Shown here piece after piece: positions 43,684 to 55,247 of a DNA stretch of 64,000 bases. A program made the translations under genes and the position numbers. Every line of letters begins with the position of its first letter. Position 1 is the first letter of the stretch. Source of the stretch: Budorcas taxicolor (taxonomy: Eukaryota > Chordata > Mammalia > Artiodactyla > Bovidae). The notes under the pieces are model-generated. The model saw only the letters and a list, made by a program, of their open reading frames with translations, searched no databases and had not been told where the DNA came from. The stretch lies in NCBI RefSeq assembly GCF_023091745.1, contig NC_068910.1:131147170-131211169 (forward strand). The letters are read 5' to 3'.

Positions 43684-44310
43684 TTATCCTATTTGGAACC
43701 AGTCTGTTGTTCCATGTCCAGTTCTAACTGTTGCTTCCTGACCTGCATAGAGGTTTCTCAAGAGGCAGGTCAGGTGGTCTGGTATTCTCATCTCTTTCAG
43801 AATTTTCCACAGTTTATTGTGATTCACACAGTCAAAGGCTTTGGCATAGTCAATAAAGTAGAAAGAGATGTTTTTCTGGAACTCTCTTCCTTTTGCCATG
43901 ATCCAGCCGATGTTGGCAATTTGATCTCTGGTTCCTCTGCCTTTTCTAAAACCAGCTTGAACATGTGGAAGTTCACGGTTCACGTATTGCTGAAGCCTGG
44001 CTTGGAGAATTTTGAGCATTACTTTACTAGCGTGTGAGATGAGTGCAATTGTGTGGTAGTTTGAGGATTCTTTGGCATTGCCTTTCTTTGGGATTGGAAT
44101 GAAAACTGACCTTTTCCAGTCCTGTGGCCACTGCTGAGTTTTCCAGATTTGCTGGCATATTGAGTGCAGCACTTTCACAGCATCGTCTTTCAGGATTTGA
44201 AATAGCTCAACTGGAATGCCATCACCTCCACTAGCTTTGTTCGTAGTGATGCTTTCTAAGGCCCACTTGACTTCACATTCCAGGATGTCTGGCTCTAGGT
44301 GAGTGATCAC
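43684..44310 (-). pseudogene. BovB RT, N-terminal part (broken)
   Basis: Minus-strand frame of 208 codons: ITHLEPDILECEVKWALES, IPIPKKGNAK, AGFRKGRGTRDQ and motif A FIDYAKAFDCVN. It ends at the nonsense codon at 43684-43686. Together with the next fragment the RT core is complete apart from that stop. Confidence 0.88.
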
Positions 44311-44996
44311 ACCATCGTGATTATCTGGGTCGTGAAGATCTTATTTGTACAGTTCTTCTGTGTGTGTTCTTGCCACCTCTTCTTAATATCTTCTGCTTCA
44401 GTTAGGTCCATACCATTTCTGTCCTTTATCGAGCCCATCTTTGCATGAAATGTTCCCTTGGTATCTCTAATCTTCTTGAAGTGATCTCTAGTCTTTCCCA
44501 TTCTGTTCTTTTCCTCTATTTCTTTGCATTGATCACTGAGGAAGGTCTTCTTATCTCTCCTTGCTATTCTTTGGAACTCTGCATTCAAATGGGTATATCT
44601 TTCCTTTTCTCCGTTGCTTTTCGCTTCTCTTCTTTTCACAGCTATTTGTAAGGCCTCCCCAGAGAGCCATTTTGCTTTTTTGCGTTTCTTTTCCATGGGG
44701 ATGGTCCTGATCCCTGTCTCCTGTACAATGTCACGAACCTCAGTCCATAGTTCATCAGGCACTCTATCTATCAGATCTGGTCCCTTAAATCTATTTCTCA
44801 CTTTCACTGTATAATCATAAGGGATTTGATTTAGGTCATACCTGAATGGTCTAGTGGTTTTCTCTACTTTCTTTAGTTTAAGTCTGAATTTGGCAATAAG
44901 CAGTTCATGATCTGAGCCACAGTCAGCTCCCGGTCTTGTTTTTGCTGCGGCGGCTGCGATGGACCACGCAGCCGAGAGGAGCAACCCCACATCCAA
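44307..44996 (-). pseudogene. BovB endonuclease C-terminus and linker (cut by inversion)
   Basis: Minus-strand frame whose genuine BovB part begins at about 44947 with KTRPGADCGSDHELLIAKF, carrying the catalytic Asp-His of the APE-type endonuclease, then the basic linker. The first codons (44948-44996) are the complement of the inverted 5' end and are not native. A 2-bp gain near 44360 (AGAACACACACAG) shifts the frame before the RT domain, so the end HTQKNC... is out of phase. Confidence 0.85.
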
Positions 44997-45439
44997 GGAG
45001 TGGCAGCTGCACGGGTGCAGGAGAGCCGAGAGGAGCTACTCCACGTTCCAGGTCAGGAGGGACGACCTCGTCCAAGGTAAGGAGCAGAAGCTGCACTTTG
45101 CTGGAGCAGCTGTGAAGAGATACCCCAAGTCCAAGGTAAGAGAAACCCAAGTAAGATGGTAGATGTTGTGAGAGGGCATCAGAGGACAGACGCACTGAAA
45201 CCATATCACAGAAAACTAGGCAGTCTGACCACATGGAACACAGCCTTGTCTAACTCAATGAAACTAAGACATGCCGTGTGGGGCCACCCAAGATGGACGG
45301 GTCATGGTGGAGAGGTCTGACAGAATGTGGTCCACTGAAGAAGGGAATGGCAAACCACTTCAGTATACTTGCCTTGAGAACCCTATGAACAGTATGAAAA
45401 GGCAAAATGATAGGATACTGAAAGGAACTCCCCAGGTCA

Positions 45440-46252
45440 GTGGGTGCCCAATATGCTACTGGAGATCAGTGGAGAAATAACTCCAGAAAGAATAAAGGGA
45501 TGGAGCCAAAGCAAAAACAATACCCAGTTGTGGATGTGACTGGTGATAGAAGAAAGGTCCAATGCTGTAAAGAGCAATACTGCATAGGAACCTGGAATGT
45601 TAGGTCCATGAATCAAGGCAAATTGGAAATGGTCAAACAGGAGATGGAAAGAGTGAACATCAACATTCTAGGAATCAGTGAACTAAAATGGACTGGAATG
45701 GGTGAATTGAACTCAGATGACCATTATATCTACTACTGTGGGCAGGAATCCCTTAGAAGAAATGGAGTAGCCATGATGGTCAACAAAAGAGTCCGAATTG
45801 CAGTACTTGGATGCAATCTCAAAAACAACAGAATGATCTCTGTTCATTTCCAAGGCAAACCATTCAATATCACAGTAATCCAAGCCTATGCCCCAACAAG
45901 TAACGCTGAAGAACCTGAAGTTGAATGGTTCTATGAAGACCTACAAGATCTTTTAGAACTAACACCCAAAAAAGATGTCTTTTTCATCATAGGGGACTGG
46001 AATGCAAAAGTAGGAAGTCAAGAAACACCTGGAGTACCAGGCAAATTTGGCCTTGGAGTACAGAATGAAGCAGGACAAAGGCTAATAGAGTTTTGCCAAG
46101 AGAACACACTGGTCATAGCAAACACCATGTTCCAACAACACAAGAGAAGACTCTACACATGGACATCACCAGATGGTCAACACCGAAATCAGATTGATTA
46201 TATTCTTTGTAGCCAAAGATGGAGAAGCTCTATACAGTCAGCAAAAACATGA
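45440..46252 (+). pseudogene. BovB endonuclease, N-terminal part (cut by inversion)
   Basis: Plus-strand frame of 270 codons holding most of the BovB APE-type endonuclease: TWNVRSM (51-57), ISELKW with the catalytic Glu at 81, IQAYAP (147-152), GDWN (185-188) and NQIDYIL (250-256). It runs without a stop to SAKT, where the inversion breakpoint meets target DNA (stop TGA at 46250-46252 comes from the target duplication). The last catalytic motif, SDH, lies 1.3 kb away on the other strand. All earlier catalytic positions look intact, which suggests a fairly young copy. Confidence 0.9.
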
Positions 46253-46258
46253 TAGTTT

Positions 46259-46853
46259 AAGAAATAATAATAGAATGGATTCCTGATTATTTAAAATCCA
46301 GCTTAAGAAAATTATTTTTGGGCGGCCCATATGTGCCTCTAATGAAGTCCTACTCATTTTTCCACTCCCAAATTTGTATTTCACATTCCCTTACCTTATA
46401 GTTTTATGGGATACACGTGTTCAGTTGTTCATTATGCTACAACTTAGTGTTATTGTAATGAACCTTGGTTCATATGCAATCAGTAAATAAATATTTAATA
46501 AACAAATAGTAAATATTTACATTGCAATAAATAAGGAAATTGTGTCAGTATACACAGATGTCACATTGTGTATACAATATTTTTACCCACATATAAACGT
46601 TCTGTATCACCAAGAATCAGCAACTGACCACAGAGTATATTAACACAGCTGGATGCAGCGTGCCCTGAATCTCTGCTCACCAGGCTCATCCACGCCAAGT
46701 TCTCTTCTTGGCTAACTTTGCCATCATATCTTGTACGGAAAGTGCTTGTTACACATGCCCTGATCTTCAGGCGTTTTGTCCTGAGGCAGTTTTCTCAACC
46801 TTTTTTAAACCTTCTCGTAAAAAGCTGTCTTTCTCTTCTCTCATATTTGTGGC
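46259..46853. other. Unassigned AT-rich stretch
   Basis: No named repeat or exon. Confidence 0.3.
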
Positions 46854-46854
46854 A

Positions 46855-47089
46855 TGCACGCATGCTAAGTCACTTCACTCATGTCCTGACTCTTTTTTGA
46901 CCCCATGGACTGTAGCCCACCAGACTCCTCTGTCCATGGGATTCTCCAGGCAAGAATACTGGAGTGAGTAGCCATTTCCTCCTCCCAGGGATGCTTCCAG
47001 GGATGCTTCCAGGGATGGAACCTGAATCTCTTATATCTCCTGCATTGTCAGGAGAGTTCTTTACCACTAGTGCCACCTGGGAAGCCCAG
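46855..47089 (-). repeat. Bov-tA SINE with internal 12-bp triplication
   Basis: Antisense Bov-tA from GCATGCTAAGTCACTTCAC to GTGCCACCTGGGAAGCCC. In its middle CCAGGGATGCTT occurs twice in tandem (46985-46996, 46997-47008) followed by a third partial unit (47009-47018). Confidence 0.92.
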
Positions 47090-47099
47090 AATTTGCAGT

Positions 47100-47414
47100 A
47101 GTATTTTTTAATTAAGAATATAATGTGTGTTGTGATTATGTTAATGTTTTTATTAGGATTTCTATTGGTTTTATTAATATTCTATTTACAACATGATATA
47201 GGATTTTTTTTTCTGTTTTTTTCCATACGAAAACAGTCCATAATCTCTGGTTTACTGTTAATGCTGGTTTTTTAGGATGAGAGATTTGTGTTTTAAAAAA
47301 TACATATTTTATCTTTTATGAGAAACACCTGTGTTTCCCTAAACAATCCCTAAATTGTTTAATTTGCATTGTTTTGAACTTTGTACAAATGGAGTCATGC
47401 TCTTTGTATTCTTC
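47100..47414 (-). repeat. Ancient L1 3' region
   Basis: Antisense old L1 ending in TTTGTACAAATGGAGTCATGC; continues at 51063 after the younger L1. Confidence 0.6.
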
Positions 47415-47687
47415 TTCAGTGTACATTTTATTTATTTATTTTTTTACTTTTACTTTACAATATTGTATTGATTTTGCCGTACATCAACATGAATCTGCCA
47501 TGGGTGTACACGTGTTCCCAATCCTGAACCCCCCTCCCACCTCCCTCCCCATACCATCCCTCTGGGTCATCCCAGTTACCAGCCCCAAGCATCCTATATC
47601 CTGCATCGAACCTGGATTGGCAATTTGTTTCTTATATATTATACATGTTTCACTGCCATTCTCCCAAATCATCCCCCCTTCCCTCTC

Positions 47688-49007
47688 TCACAGAGTCCAA
47701 AAAACTGTTCTATACATCTGTGTCTCTTGCTGTCTCACATACAGGGTTATCATTACCATCTTTCTAAATTCCATATATATGTTTGTTAATATACTGTATT
47801 GGTCTTTTTCTTTCTGGCTTACTTCACTCTGTATAATCGGCTCCAGTTTCATCCACCTCATTAGAACTGATTCAAATGTATTCTTTTTAATGGCTGAGTA
47901 ATACTCCATTGTGTATATATACCACAGCTTTCTTATCCATTCATCTGCTGATGGACATCTAGGTTGCTTCCATCTCCTGGCTGTTATAAAAAGTGCTGCG
48001 ATGAACATTGGGGCACACATGTCTCTTTCAATTCTGGCTTCCTCAGTGTGTATGCCCAGCAGTGGGATTGCTGGGTCATATGGCAATTCTATTTCCATTT
48101 TTTTAAGGAATCTCCACACTGTTCTCCATAGTGGCTGTACCAGTTTGCATTCCCACCGACAGTGTAAGAGGGTTGCCTTTTCTCCACACCCTCTCCAGCA
48201 CTTATTGCTTGTAGATTTTTGGATCGCAGCCATTCTGACTGGCGTGAAATGGTACCTCATTGTGGTTTTGATTTGCATTTCTCTGCTAATGAGTGATGTT
48301 GAGCATCTTTTCATGTGTTTGTTAGCCATCCATATGTCTTCTTTGGAGAAATGTCTATTTAGTTCTTTGGCCCATTTTTTGATTGAGTCATTTATTTTTC
48401 TGGAATTGAGCTGCAGGAGTTGCTTGTATATTTTTGAGATTAGTTGTTTGTCAGTTGCTTCATTTGCTATTATTTTCTGCCATTCCGAAGGCTGTCTTTT
48501 CACCTTGCTTATAGTTTCCTTTGTTGTGCAGAAGCTTTTAACTTTAATTAGGTCCCATTTGTTTATTTTTGCTTTTATTTCCAATATTCTGGGAGGTGGG
48601 TCATAGAGGATCCTGCTGTGATTTATGTCAAAGCGTGTTTTGCCTATGTTCTCCTCTAGGAGTTTTATAGTTTCTGGTCTTACATTTAGATCTTTAATCC
48701 ATTTTGAGTTTATTTTTGTGTATGGTATTAGAAAGTGTTCTAGTTTCATTCTTTTACAAGCGGTTGAGCAGTTTTCCCAGCACCACTTGTTAAAGAGATT
48801 GTCTTTTCTCCATTGTATATTCTTGCTTCCTTTGTCAAAGATAATGTGTCCATAGGTGCGTGGGTATATCTCTGGGCTTTCTATTTTGTTCCATTGATCT
48901 ATATTTCTGTCTTTCTGCCAGTACCATACTGTCTTGATGACTGTGGCTTTGTAGTAGAGCCTGAAGTCAGGCAGGTTGATTCCTCCAGTTCCATTCTTCT
49001 TTCTCAA
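47688..49007 (-). pseudogene. L1 ORF2 C-terminal region (broken)
   Basis: Minus-strand frame of 439 codons covering the L1 ORF2p region after the RT domain. It contains the Cys-rich motif CX3CX7HX4C with C270, C274, H282 and C287 all present. The C-terminal peptide IRKLWYIYTMEYYSAIKKN matches the small inverted L1 at 8.2 kb. Directly upstream is an in-frame TGA at 49023-49025 where Arg (CGA) is expected, a CpG-to-TpG change. Not a host gene. Confidence 0.92.
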
Positions 49008-49150
49008 GATTGCTTTGGCTATTCAAGGTTTTTTGTATTTCCATACAAATTGTGAAATTATTTGTTCTAGCTCTTTGAAAAATACTGTTGGTAGCTTGAT
49101 AGGGATTGCATTGAATCTATAGATTGCTTTTGGTAGTATACTCATTTTAA

Positions 49151-49882
49151 CTATATTGATTCTTCTGATCCATGAACATGGTATATTTCTTCATCTTTTA
49201 TTTCTTTCACCAGTGTTTTATAGTTTTCTATATATAGGTCTTTAGTTTCTTTAGGTAGATATATTCCTAAGTATTTTATTCTTTTCATTGCAATGGTGAA
49301 TGGGATTGTTTCCTTAATTTCTCTTTCTATTTTCTCATTATTAGTGTATAGGAATGCAAGGGATTTCTGTGTGTTGATTTTATATCCTGCAACTTTACTA
49401 TATTCACTGATTGGCTCTAGTAATTTTCTGGTGGAGTCTTTAGGGTTTTCTATGTAGAGGATCATGTCATCTGCAATCAGTGAGAGTTTTACTTCTTTTC
49501 CAATTTGGATTCCTTTTATTTCTTTTTCTGCTCTGATTGCTGTGGCCAAAACTTCCAAAACTATGTTGAATAGTAGTGGTGAGAGTGGGCACCCTTGTCT
49601 TGTTCCTGACTTTAGGGGAAATGCTTTCAGTTTTTCACCATTGAGGATAATGTTTGCTGTGGGTTTGTCATATATAGCTTTTATTATATTGAGGTATGTT
49701 CCTTCTATTCCTGCTTTCTGGAGAGTTTTTATCATAAATGAATGTTGAATTTTGTCAAAGGCTTTCTCTGCATCTATTGAGATAATCATATGGCTTTTAT
49801 TTTTCAAATTGTTAATGTGGTGTATTACATTGATTGATTTGTGGATATTGAAGAATCCTTGCATCCCTGGGATAAAGCCCAC
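49151..49882 (-). pseudogene. L1 ORF2 reverse transcriptase part (broken)
   Basis: Minus-strand frame of 243 codons with motif A ISIDAEKAFDKI (34-45), motif B RQGCPLSP (95-102) and motif C reading LIADDM (135-140). The two catalytic aspartates remain, but the usual Phe before ADD is Ile. The frame begins after a 1-base loss near 49888 and derails near 49195 where about 14 bases are missing. Confidence 0.9.
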
Positions 49883-50023
49883 TTGTCATGGTGTATGATC
49901 TTTTTAATGTGTTGTTGGATTCTGATTGCTTGAATTTTGTTAAGGATTTTTGCATCTATGTTCATCAGTGATATTGGCCCCTGTAGTTTTATTTTTTTGT
50001 GGCATCTTTGTCAGGTTTTAATA

Positions 50024-50994
50024 TTAGGTGATGGTGGCCTCATAGAATGAGTTTGGAAGTTTACCTTCCTCTGCAATTTTCTGGAAGAGTTTGAGCAGGA
50101 TAGGTGTTAGCTCTTCTCTAAATTTTTGGTAGAATTCAGCTGTGAAGCCATCTGGACGTGGGCTTTTGTTTGCTGGAAGATTTCTGATTACACTTTCAAT
50201 TTCCATGCTTGTGATGGGTCTGTTAAGATTTTCTATTTCTTCCTGGTTCAGTTTTGGAAAGTTGTACTTTTCTAAGAATTTATCCATTTCTTCCAGTTGT
50301 CCATTTTATTGGCATATAATTGCTGATAGTAGTCTCTTATGATCCTTTGTATTTCTGTGTTGTCTGTTGTGATCTCTCCATTTTCATTTCTAATTTTATT
50401 GACTTTATTTTTCTCCCTTTGTTTCTTGATGAGTCTGGCTAATGGTTTGTCAACTTTATTTATCCTTTCAAAGAACCAGCTTTTGGTTTTGTTGATTTTT
50501 GCTATGATCTCCTTTGTTTCTTTTGCATTTATTTCTGCTGTAATTTTTAAGATTTCTTTCCTTCTACTAACCCTGGGTTTCTTCATTTCTTCCTTTTCTA
50601 GTTGATTTAGGTGTAGAGTTAGGTTATTTATTTGACTTTTTTCTTATTTCTTGAGGTATGCCTGTATTGCTATCAACTTTCCCCTTAGCACTGCCTTTAC
50701 AGTGTCCCACAGGTTTTGGGTTGTTGTGTTTTCATTTTCATTCGTTTCTATGCATGTTTTGATTTCTTCCATGATTTGTTGGTTATTCAGCAGTGTATTG
50801 TTCTGCCTCCATATGTTGGAATTTTTAATAGTTTTTCTCCTGTAATTGAGATCTAATCTTATTGCATTGTGGTCAGAAAAGATGCTTGGAATGATTTCAA
50901 TTTTTTTTAATTTACCAAGGCTAGATTTATGGCCCAGGATGTGATCTGTCCTGGAGAAGGTTCTGTGTGCACTTGAGAAAAAGGTGAAATTCAT
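50024..50994 (-). pseudogene. L1 ORF2 endonuclease end and linker (broken)
   Basis: Three short minus-strand frames (50024-50287, 50272-50586, 50644-50994) read the end of the endonuclease (TFSRTDHILGHKSS, then DHNAIRLDL with the catalytic Asp-His), the linker (INKVDKPLARLIKKQREK) and the start of the RT domain (SPRPDGFTAEFYQKF). They overlap or abut in different frames, showing small indels. Confidence 0.88.
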
Positions 50995-51062
50995 TGTTTT
51001 GGGGTGAAATGTCCTGTAGATATCAGTTAGGTCTAACTGGTCTATTTTCAGTGTACATTTTA

Positions 51063-52800
51063 AAAAAATATTCTATTTGTGAGAGTAATACATGTTAATG
51101 GCGATAGCTATGGTTCATTCATTTTCACTGCTGTATGGAATTTTATTGTTCATGTGTACTAAAATTTATATATCCTACTGTCGACCAGCAACTAATATTT
51201 GTAGTTTCCTGCTGTTTTTTTTTTAAGTTGTTATAAACATTTTTGTACATGACTCCTTGACATATTGTGCAAAAATCTCTAGTGTATTTTACCTAAGTGT
51301 AGAAGTGCTGGGCTTAAGGTATGCACATTTTCATGTTTACTAGATAATGTGAAATGGATTTGCAAAGTGATTTTACCAATTCAGACTTCCACCATTAGTG
51401 TATGAGACTTCTCATTTATTCACATCATTGCCAACAGTTGAGTTGCTGCCAAATTGTTGTGATTTTAATTTGATTATAAATGTGTATATGTTTCTTTTCT
51501 TGTCGACTGAGTTTTTCCTCTATGAAATGTCTGTTGATGTCTTTTGCCCATTGTTTTCCTATTGGGAGGTTTCTATTTTTCTTACAATAGGAATGTTGTA
51601 TATTCTGGATACCACTTTTTTTCAGTTACATTGCTGCAACTATCCTCTGACTACTTGCAGCTTACCTTTTCACTTTATAGGACTTTTATATGAATGGTAG
51701 TTCTTAGTTTAATATGGTTGAATTTATCATTTTTCTTTTGTTGTTTGTGCTTTTTTTACTTGTTTAAGAAATCTTTCTGTATTTAAGGTTATAAAGACAT
51801 TCTATATTTTATCCTAAATTAAAATTTTTTTTGTCTATCACATTTAAATCTTCAAGCCATTTGCAATTGATTTTTGTGTATAATCTGAGTACATATCCAG
51901 GTGATTTTTTTCCCACATGGTTAACCAGTTGTCCCAATACTCTTATTGCATAGTCTGCCCTTTCTCCTACTAGTACAGATGCTGCCAGTTATTCATGCAT
52001 CATCCATGTATGCGTGAATCTGCTTTTGGGCTCTCTGTTCTGTAATATTTGTCTTCTCTGCCATTATCAATTGTCTCAATTATTCCAGCATAATATTGTT
52101 TTGGCAACTGGTAGGGTGAGTCTTCCTTCTATATCCTTCTTCGGGAGTATTGACTGTTCTCAGCCCATTGCTCATCTGTATAATTTTCAGAAGTTTGTCA
52201 AGTTGTGCACATGCAACACACATACCTACTATCAAGTATACACATGCACACATATACCTGTTGAGATTTTTATTAGAATTGAAGTGAGTTTATAGATGTA
52301 TTTGGGTGGGAAGAATTGACATCATAACAATATTGATATCATAACATACCCATGAACACAAAAGAGATCTCCCTTTATTTAAATTTTCTTCAAAGTTTTT
52401 CAGTAATGTTTGAAATTTTCCATGAAGTTCTTGTACATCTATAATTCATTCTATTTTTGAGAAACTTACTTTTTTCTATTATAAATAATATCTGCTTATA
52501 AAGTATATATTTCTGTTACTGATGATTAATAGAAATGCAATTGACTTTTTTGTATTATAGTATGTCTAGTAACTTTGTTAATTTCTCTTAGTAATTCCAA
52601 TTATTTGAACACAGATCTAAGATTATCATGTTGTCTAAATTATCATGTTAATGATAATTTTATTTTTTTTCTAAACCTTACACTTATATCTTTTCACTAA
52701 GTTACTAAACTGTCTAAAACTTCTGGGAAAATGTTAAATGTTAATGTCTTGTTCCTGATTTTAAAGGGAAGGCTTTTAACATTTTATCATTACATGCTGT
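51063..52800 (-). repeat. Ancient L1 relic
   Basis: Antisense old L1: GAAGTGCTGGGCTTAAGG, CTTTTGCCCATTGTTTTCC, TTGTATATTCTGGATACC, TTAACCAGTTGTCCCAATAC, then ORF2-like text to about 52800. It is the host of the younger L1 at 47431-51046. The 52190-52260 patch is CA-rich. Confidence 0.65.
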
Positions 52801-53179
52801 GTTCAGCACCTCTAGCACCAAGTTTCTGTGTATTTTGGAGTCTACTTTTCTCGTACTTGATTGGAAAGAACTCAACTCAAAGTTAACCTCGGACAAAGAG
52901 GCAGGATTGCTTGCCTTAGTCTAGATTACTTAGGCTAACATAGTGGAGAAAGAGGATCCTCTGTGTGGGCCACCCTTCAGTCACTAGAGTTTGACATTGG
53001 GGTTGAGTGGCAAAGCCCAGCTAATATTCTCTGCACATATGTTTTCCTTTGAAACCTTGAGGGAAAGATTTGAGTAGTTGTGAGTCCCCAACCAAAGCCA
53101 TGTCATAATGCAATGCATAGGTACCAGCATCACACATTGTTGGGTCCCACTCCAGAGTTTATAACTCAAACACTGTCCT
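52801..53179. other. Unassigned stretch
   Basis: No repeat or exon recognised. Confidence 0.3.
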
Positions 53180-53199
53180 AATACTCTCTCTCTCTTTAG

Positions 53200-53473
53200 G
53201 AGAAGGCAATGGCACCCCGCTCCAGTACTCTTGCCTGGAAAATCCCATGGATGGAGGAGCCTGGTAGGCTGCAGTCCATGGGGTCACTAGGAGTCGGACA
53301 CCACTGAGTGACTTCACTTTCACTTTTCACTTTCATGCATTGGAGAAGGAAATGGCAACCCACTCCAGTGTTCTTGCCTGGAGAATCCCAGGGATGGGGG
53401 AGCCTGGTGGGCTGCCGTCTATGGGATCACATAGAGTCAGACACGACTGAAGTGACTTAGCAGTAGCAGTAGC
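53200..53473 (+). repeat. BOV-A2 SINE (dimeric) with probable TSD
   Basis: Sense, both monomers plus the TTTCACTTTTCACTTTCATGC linker, ending in AGT/AGC units. AATACTCTCT at 53180-53189 and AATACTCTCTTT at 53474-53485 suggest the duplication, with a CT run between the left copy and the SINE. Confidence 0.93.
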
Positions 53474-53485
53474 AATACTCTCTTT

Positions 53486-55015
53486 AAAACATCCTAACAG
53501 TGGGCAGAACAGAGACAAGGCAACAAAATTATTAAAGTGCCTGAGAAGGAAGGAGGAAAACTCCAAAGAGCGACAGCAGCTAACCATGAGTATCATCCCT
53601 GGAGGATGACAGTCAGCTACTTCAAACATGGGAGAATGGAAAAAGGGAAATGCAGGTGATTCGAGACAATGAACAATATAAGGAATTCACAGAAAAGTAT
53701 GATGGGAGCCATGAGTAAACAAACACATCAGGTGGGGCTGATCATTCAGTTTGCATCCCACAGAGAATACTGAGGGGAAGGATAACAGACCCATGTAGCT
53801 TTGGGAAGGAGAAGTGGCAGCATGGCCATTTAAACCACAGTTCCTTGTGAAGGTCTGTTCCACACAGTGATTGGCCTCTGCCAGGTAAGACAGTAAGTGC
53901 TGTATAAACCAGAAACCCAAGCTCCAAGAAGTGACAGGCTTAATGTAAGTTTCCTATGAAGCAGATAAACTGGATTTAGTCTTAAAGTAGAAAAGAAAGG
54001 GGGAAGTATTATAAGCAAACAAGGCTCAAAGTCACCTTCCTCACTTCAGGAGCTGCAACTCCAGAAGTCAGAGGCTTTGACTTGGGCTCAGGCCTGCAAG
54101 GTGGCAGGGGTGGGACAGGGAGAGTCACTGGAGGAGGAGGAGGTTGGGGCTTTGCCATGCTGGAGGGAAGGCAATACCAGAAGTGCCAAAGAGCCAAAGA
54201 GTTACTCTACACATAGGACTGGAATCATATGATGCTTTCGAATTGGGGTTTTTACTCATCAACAGTGTGAATAAGCAACTGATAAAAATAAAAAGGGTGT
54301 GAGTTCTTTTCTCCCCTTCCATACCTGCTGCAACCACCTCCCAGTCAAGGGGTAGCTGGCTCTCTGGGGTGTCACATCTTAAAGCTGCCTCTAGCTTTGA
54401 TAGTGTACTATATATCAGAGCTGGAAAGATCTGCAGAGGTGATCTTCACTGGTCCAGCAGGGCCCAGACAGCAGGAGTGACTTGCCGAAGGTCAACCAGA
54501 GTAACTGAATTCATTCATTTACTTTATTTCACAAACTTGTCATTAGGACTGCTTGATTCAATTTATTGACATACAAAAACATAAAAATCATTATTCCCAT
54601 ATTTACTGTATAAAATCTGAAAAACTTGTCTTAGATTTATATAGTATCTTGCCTCTGGGTAAACTCAAGTAGCTTCATAGGTGTAAGTGCATAGAAACTG
54701 TGGAGAATTATATTCCTACGAAGGGTTTGGGTGTTTTTGTTGTTGTTGTTTTGTCTTCAGCATTTTTTAATGATGAATCTTCATTTTAATAATAAAGCTT
54801 GACTTCTCAGACTGATACATCTGATCCCACCAGCTTGCTGGAGCCCAGATCGCAGAGTAAATGACATTATGCCCAATGTTTCAAGAGAAACGGAAATAGT
54901 ATCATGTGTCAAAGGGAACATCTCACAGCTTGTATATTTTTAAGGCATTAAGGGAAAAAATGCAAGCATTAAAAAAGCAATCCAAAAACTCTTTTAAACT
55001 AAATGTTTTTCAGCT
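53486..55015. other. Unassigned intergenic stretch
   Basis: About 1.5 kb. A GTT run lies near 54735-54752. The part at 54400-54520 (GATCTTCACTGG...GACTTGCCGAAGGTCAACC) has a faint old-repeat look. No exon supported. Confidence 0.3.
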
Positions 55016-55024
55016 ATTCAAAAG

Positions 55025-55238
55025 TAAAAGTGAAAGTGAAGTCGCTCAGTCATGTCTGACTCTTTGCGACCCCATAGACTGTAGCCTACCAGGTTCCTCC
55101 GTCCATGGGATTTTCCAGGTAAGAGTACTGGAGTGGGTTGCCATTTCCTTCTCCAGGGGATCTTCCTGACTCAGGATCGAACCTGGGTCTCCCACACTAT
55201 AGGCAGATGCTTTACCATCTGAGCCACCAGAGAAATCC
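55025..55238 (-). repeat. Bov-tA SINE, full length with TSD
   Basis: Antisense Bov-tA from AAAGTGAAAGTGAAGTCGC to the head ACCATCTGAGCCACCAGAG. The 9-bp repeat ATTCAAAAG at 55016-55024 and 55239-55247 bounds it. Confidence 0.95.
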
Positions 55239-55247
55239 ATTCAAAAG

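Larger units (their letters stand above)
42767..46246 (-). mobile_element. Near full-length BovB with 5' inversion (twin priming)
   Basis: One BovB insertion in two opposed parts. The 3' part (42767 to about 44947) lies on the minus strand, from the ACTGA-type tail through the RT domain to the end of the endonuclease (CAGCAAAAACAAG). The 5' part (about 44948-46246) lies on the plus strand, from the third 5' module through the endonuclease to CAGCAAAAACA. The two parts meet at the element's 5' end, while the internal breakpoint abuts the target, as twin priming predicts. The repeat ACATGATAGTTT at 42755-42766 and 46247-46258 flanks the whole; its first three bases may belong to the element. 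About 11 bases at the breakpoint are present in both parts, so almost nothing of the coding region was lost. Confidence 0.93.
47431..51046 (-). mobile_element. 5'-truncated L1 with 16-bp TSD
   Basis: Antisense bovine-type L1 of 3.6 kb. The T-rich start at 47431-47450 is the poly-A tail; the element runs through the 3' UTR and ORF2 back to the endonuclease (peptide HRTFSRTDHILGHKSSL near 50930-50970) and stops there. The perfect 16-bp repeat TTCAGTGTACATTTTA at 47415-47430 and 51047-51062 bounds it. ORF2 is broken in at least four places: CGA to TGA at 49023-49025, a deletion of about 14 bases near 49195, a 1-base deletion near 49888 and another near 50015. ORF1 and the 5' UTR are absent. Confidence 0.95.

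Noticed and set aside
42767..46246. Reading the split BovB as two unrelated elements inserted head to head
   Set aside because: The breakpoints coincide in element coordinates, and one duplication flanks the whole rather than each half.
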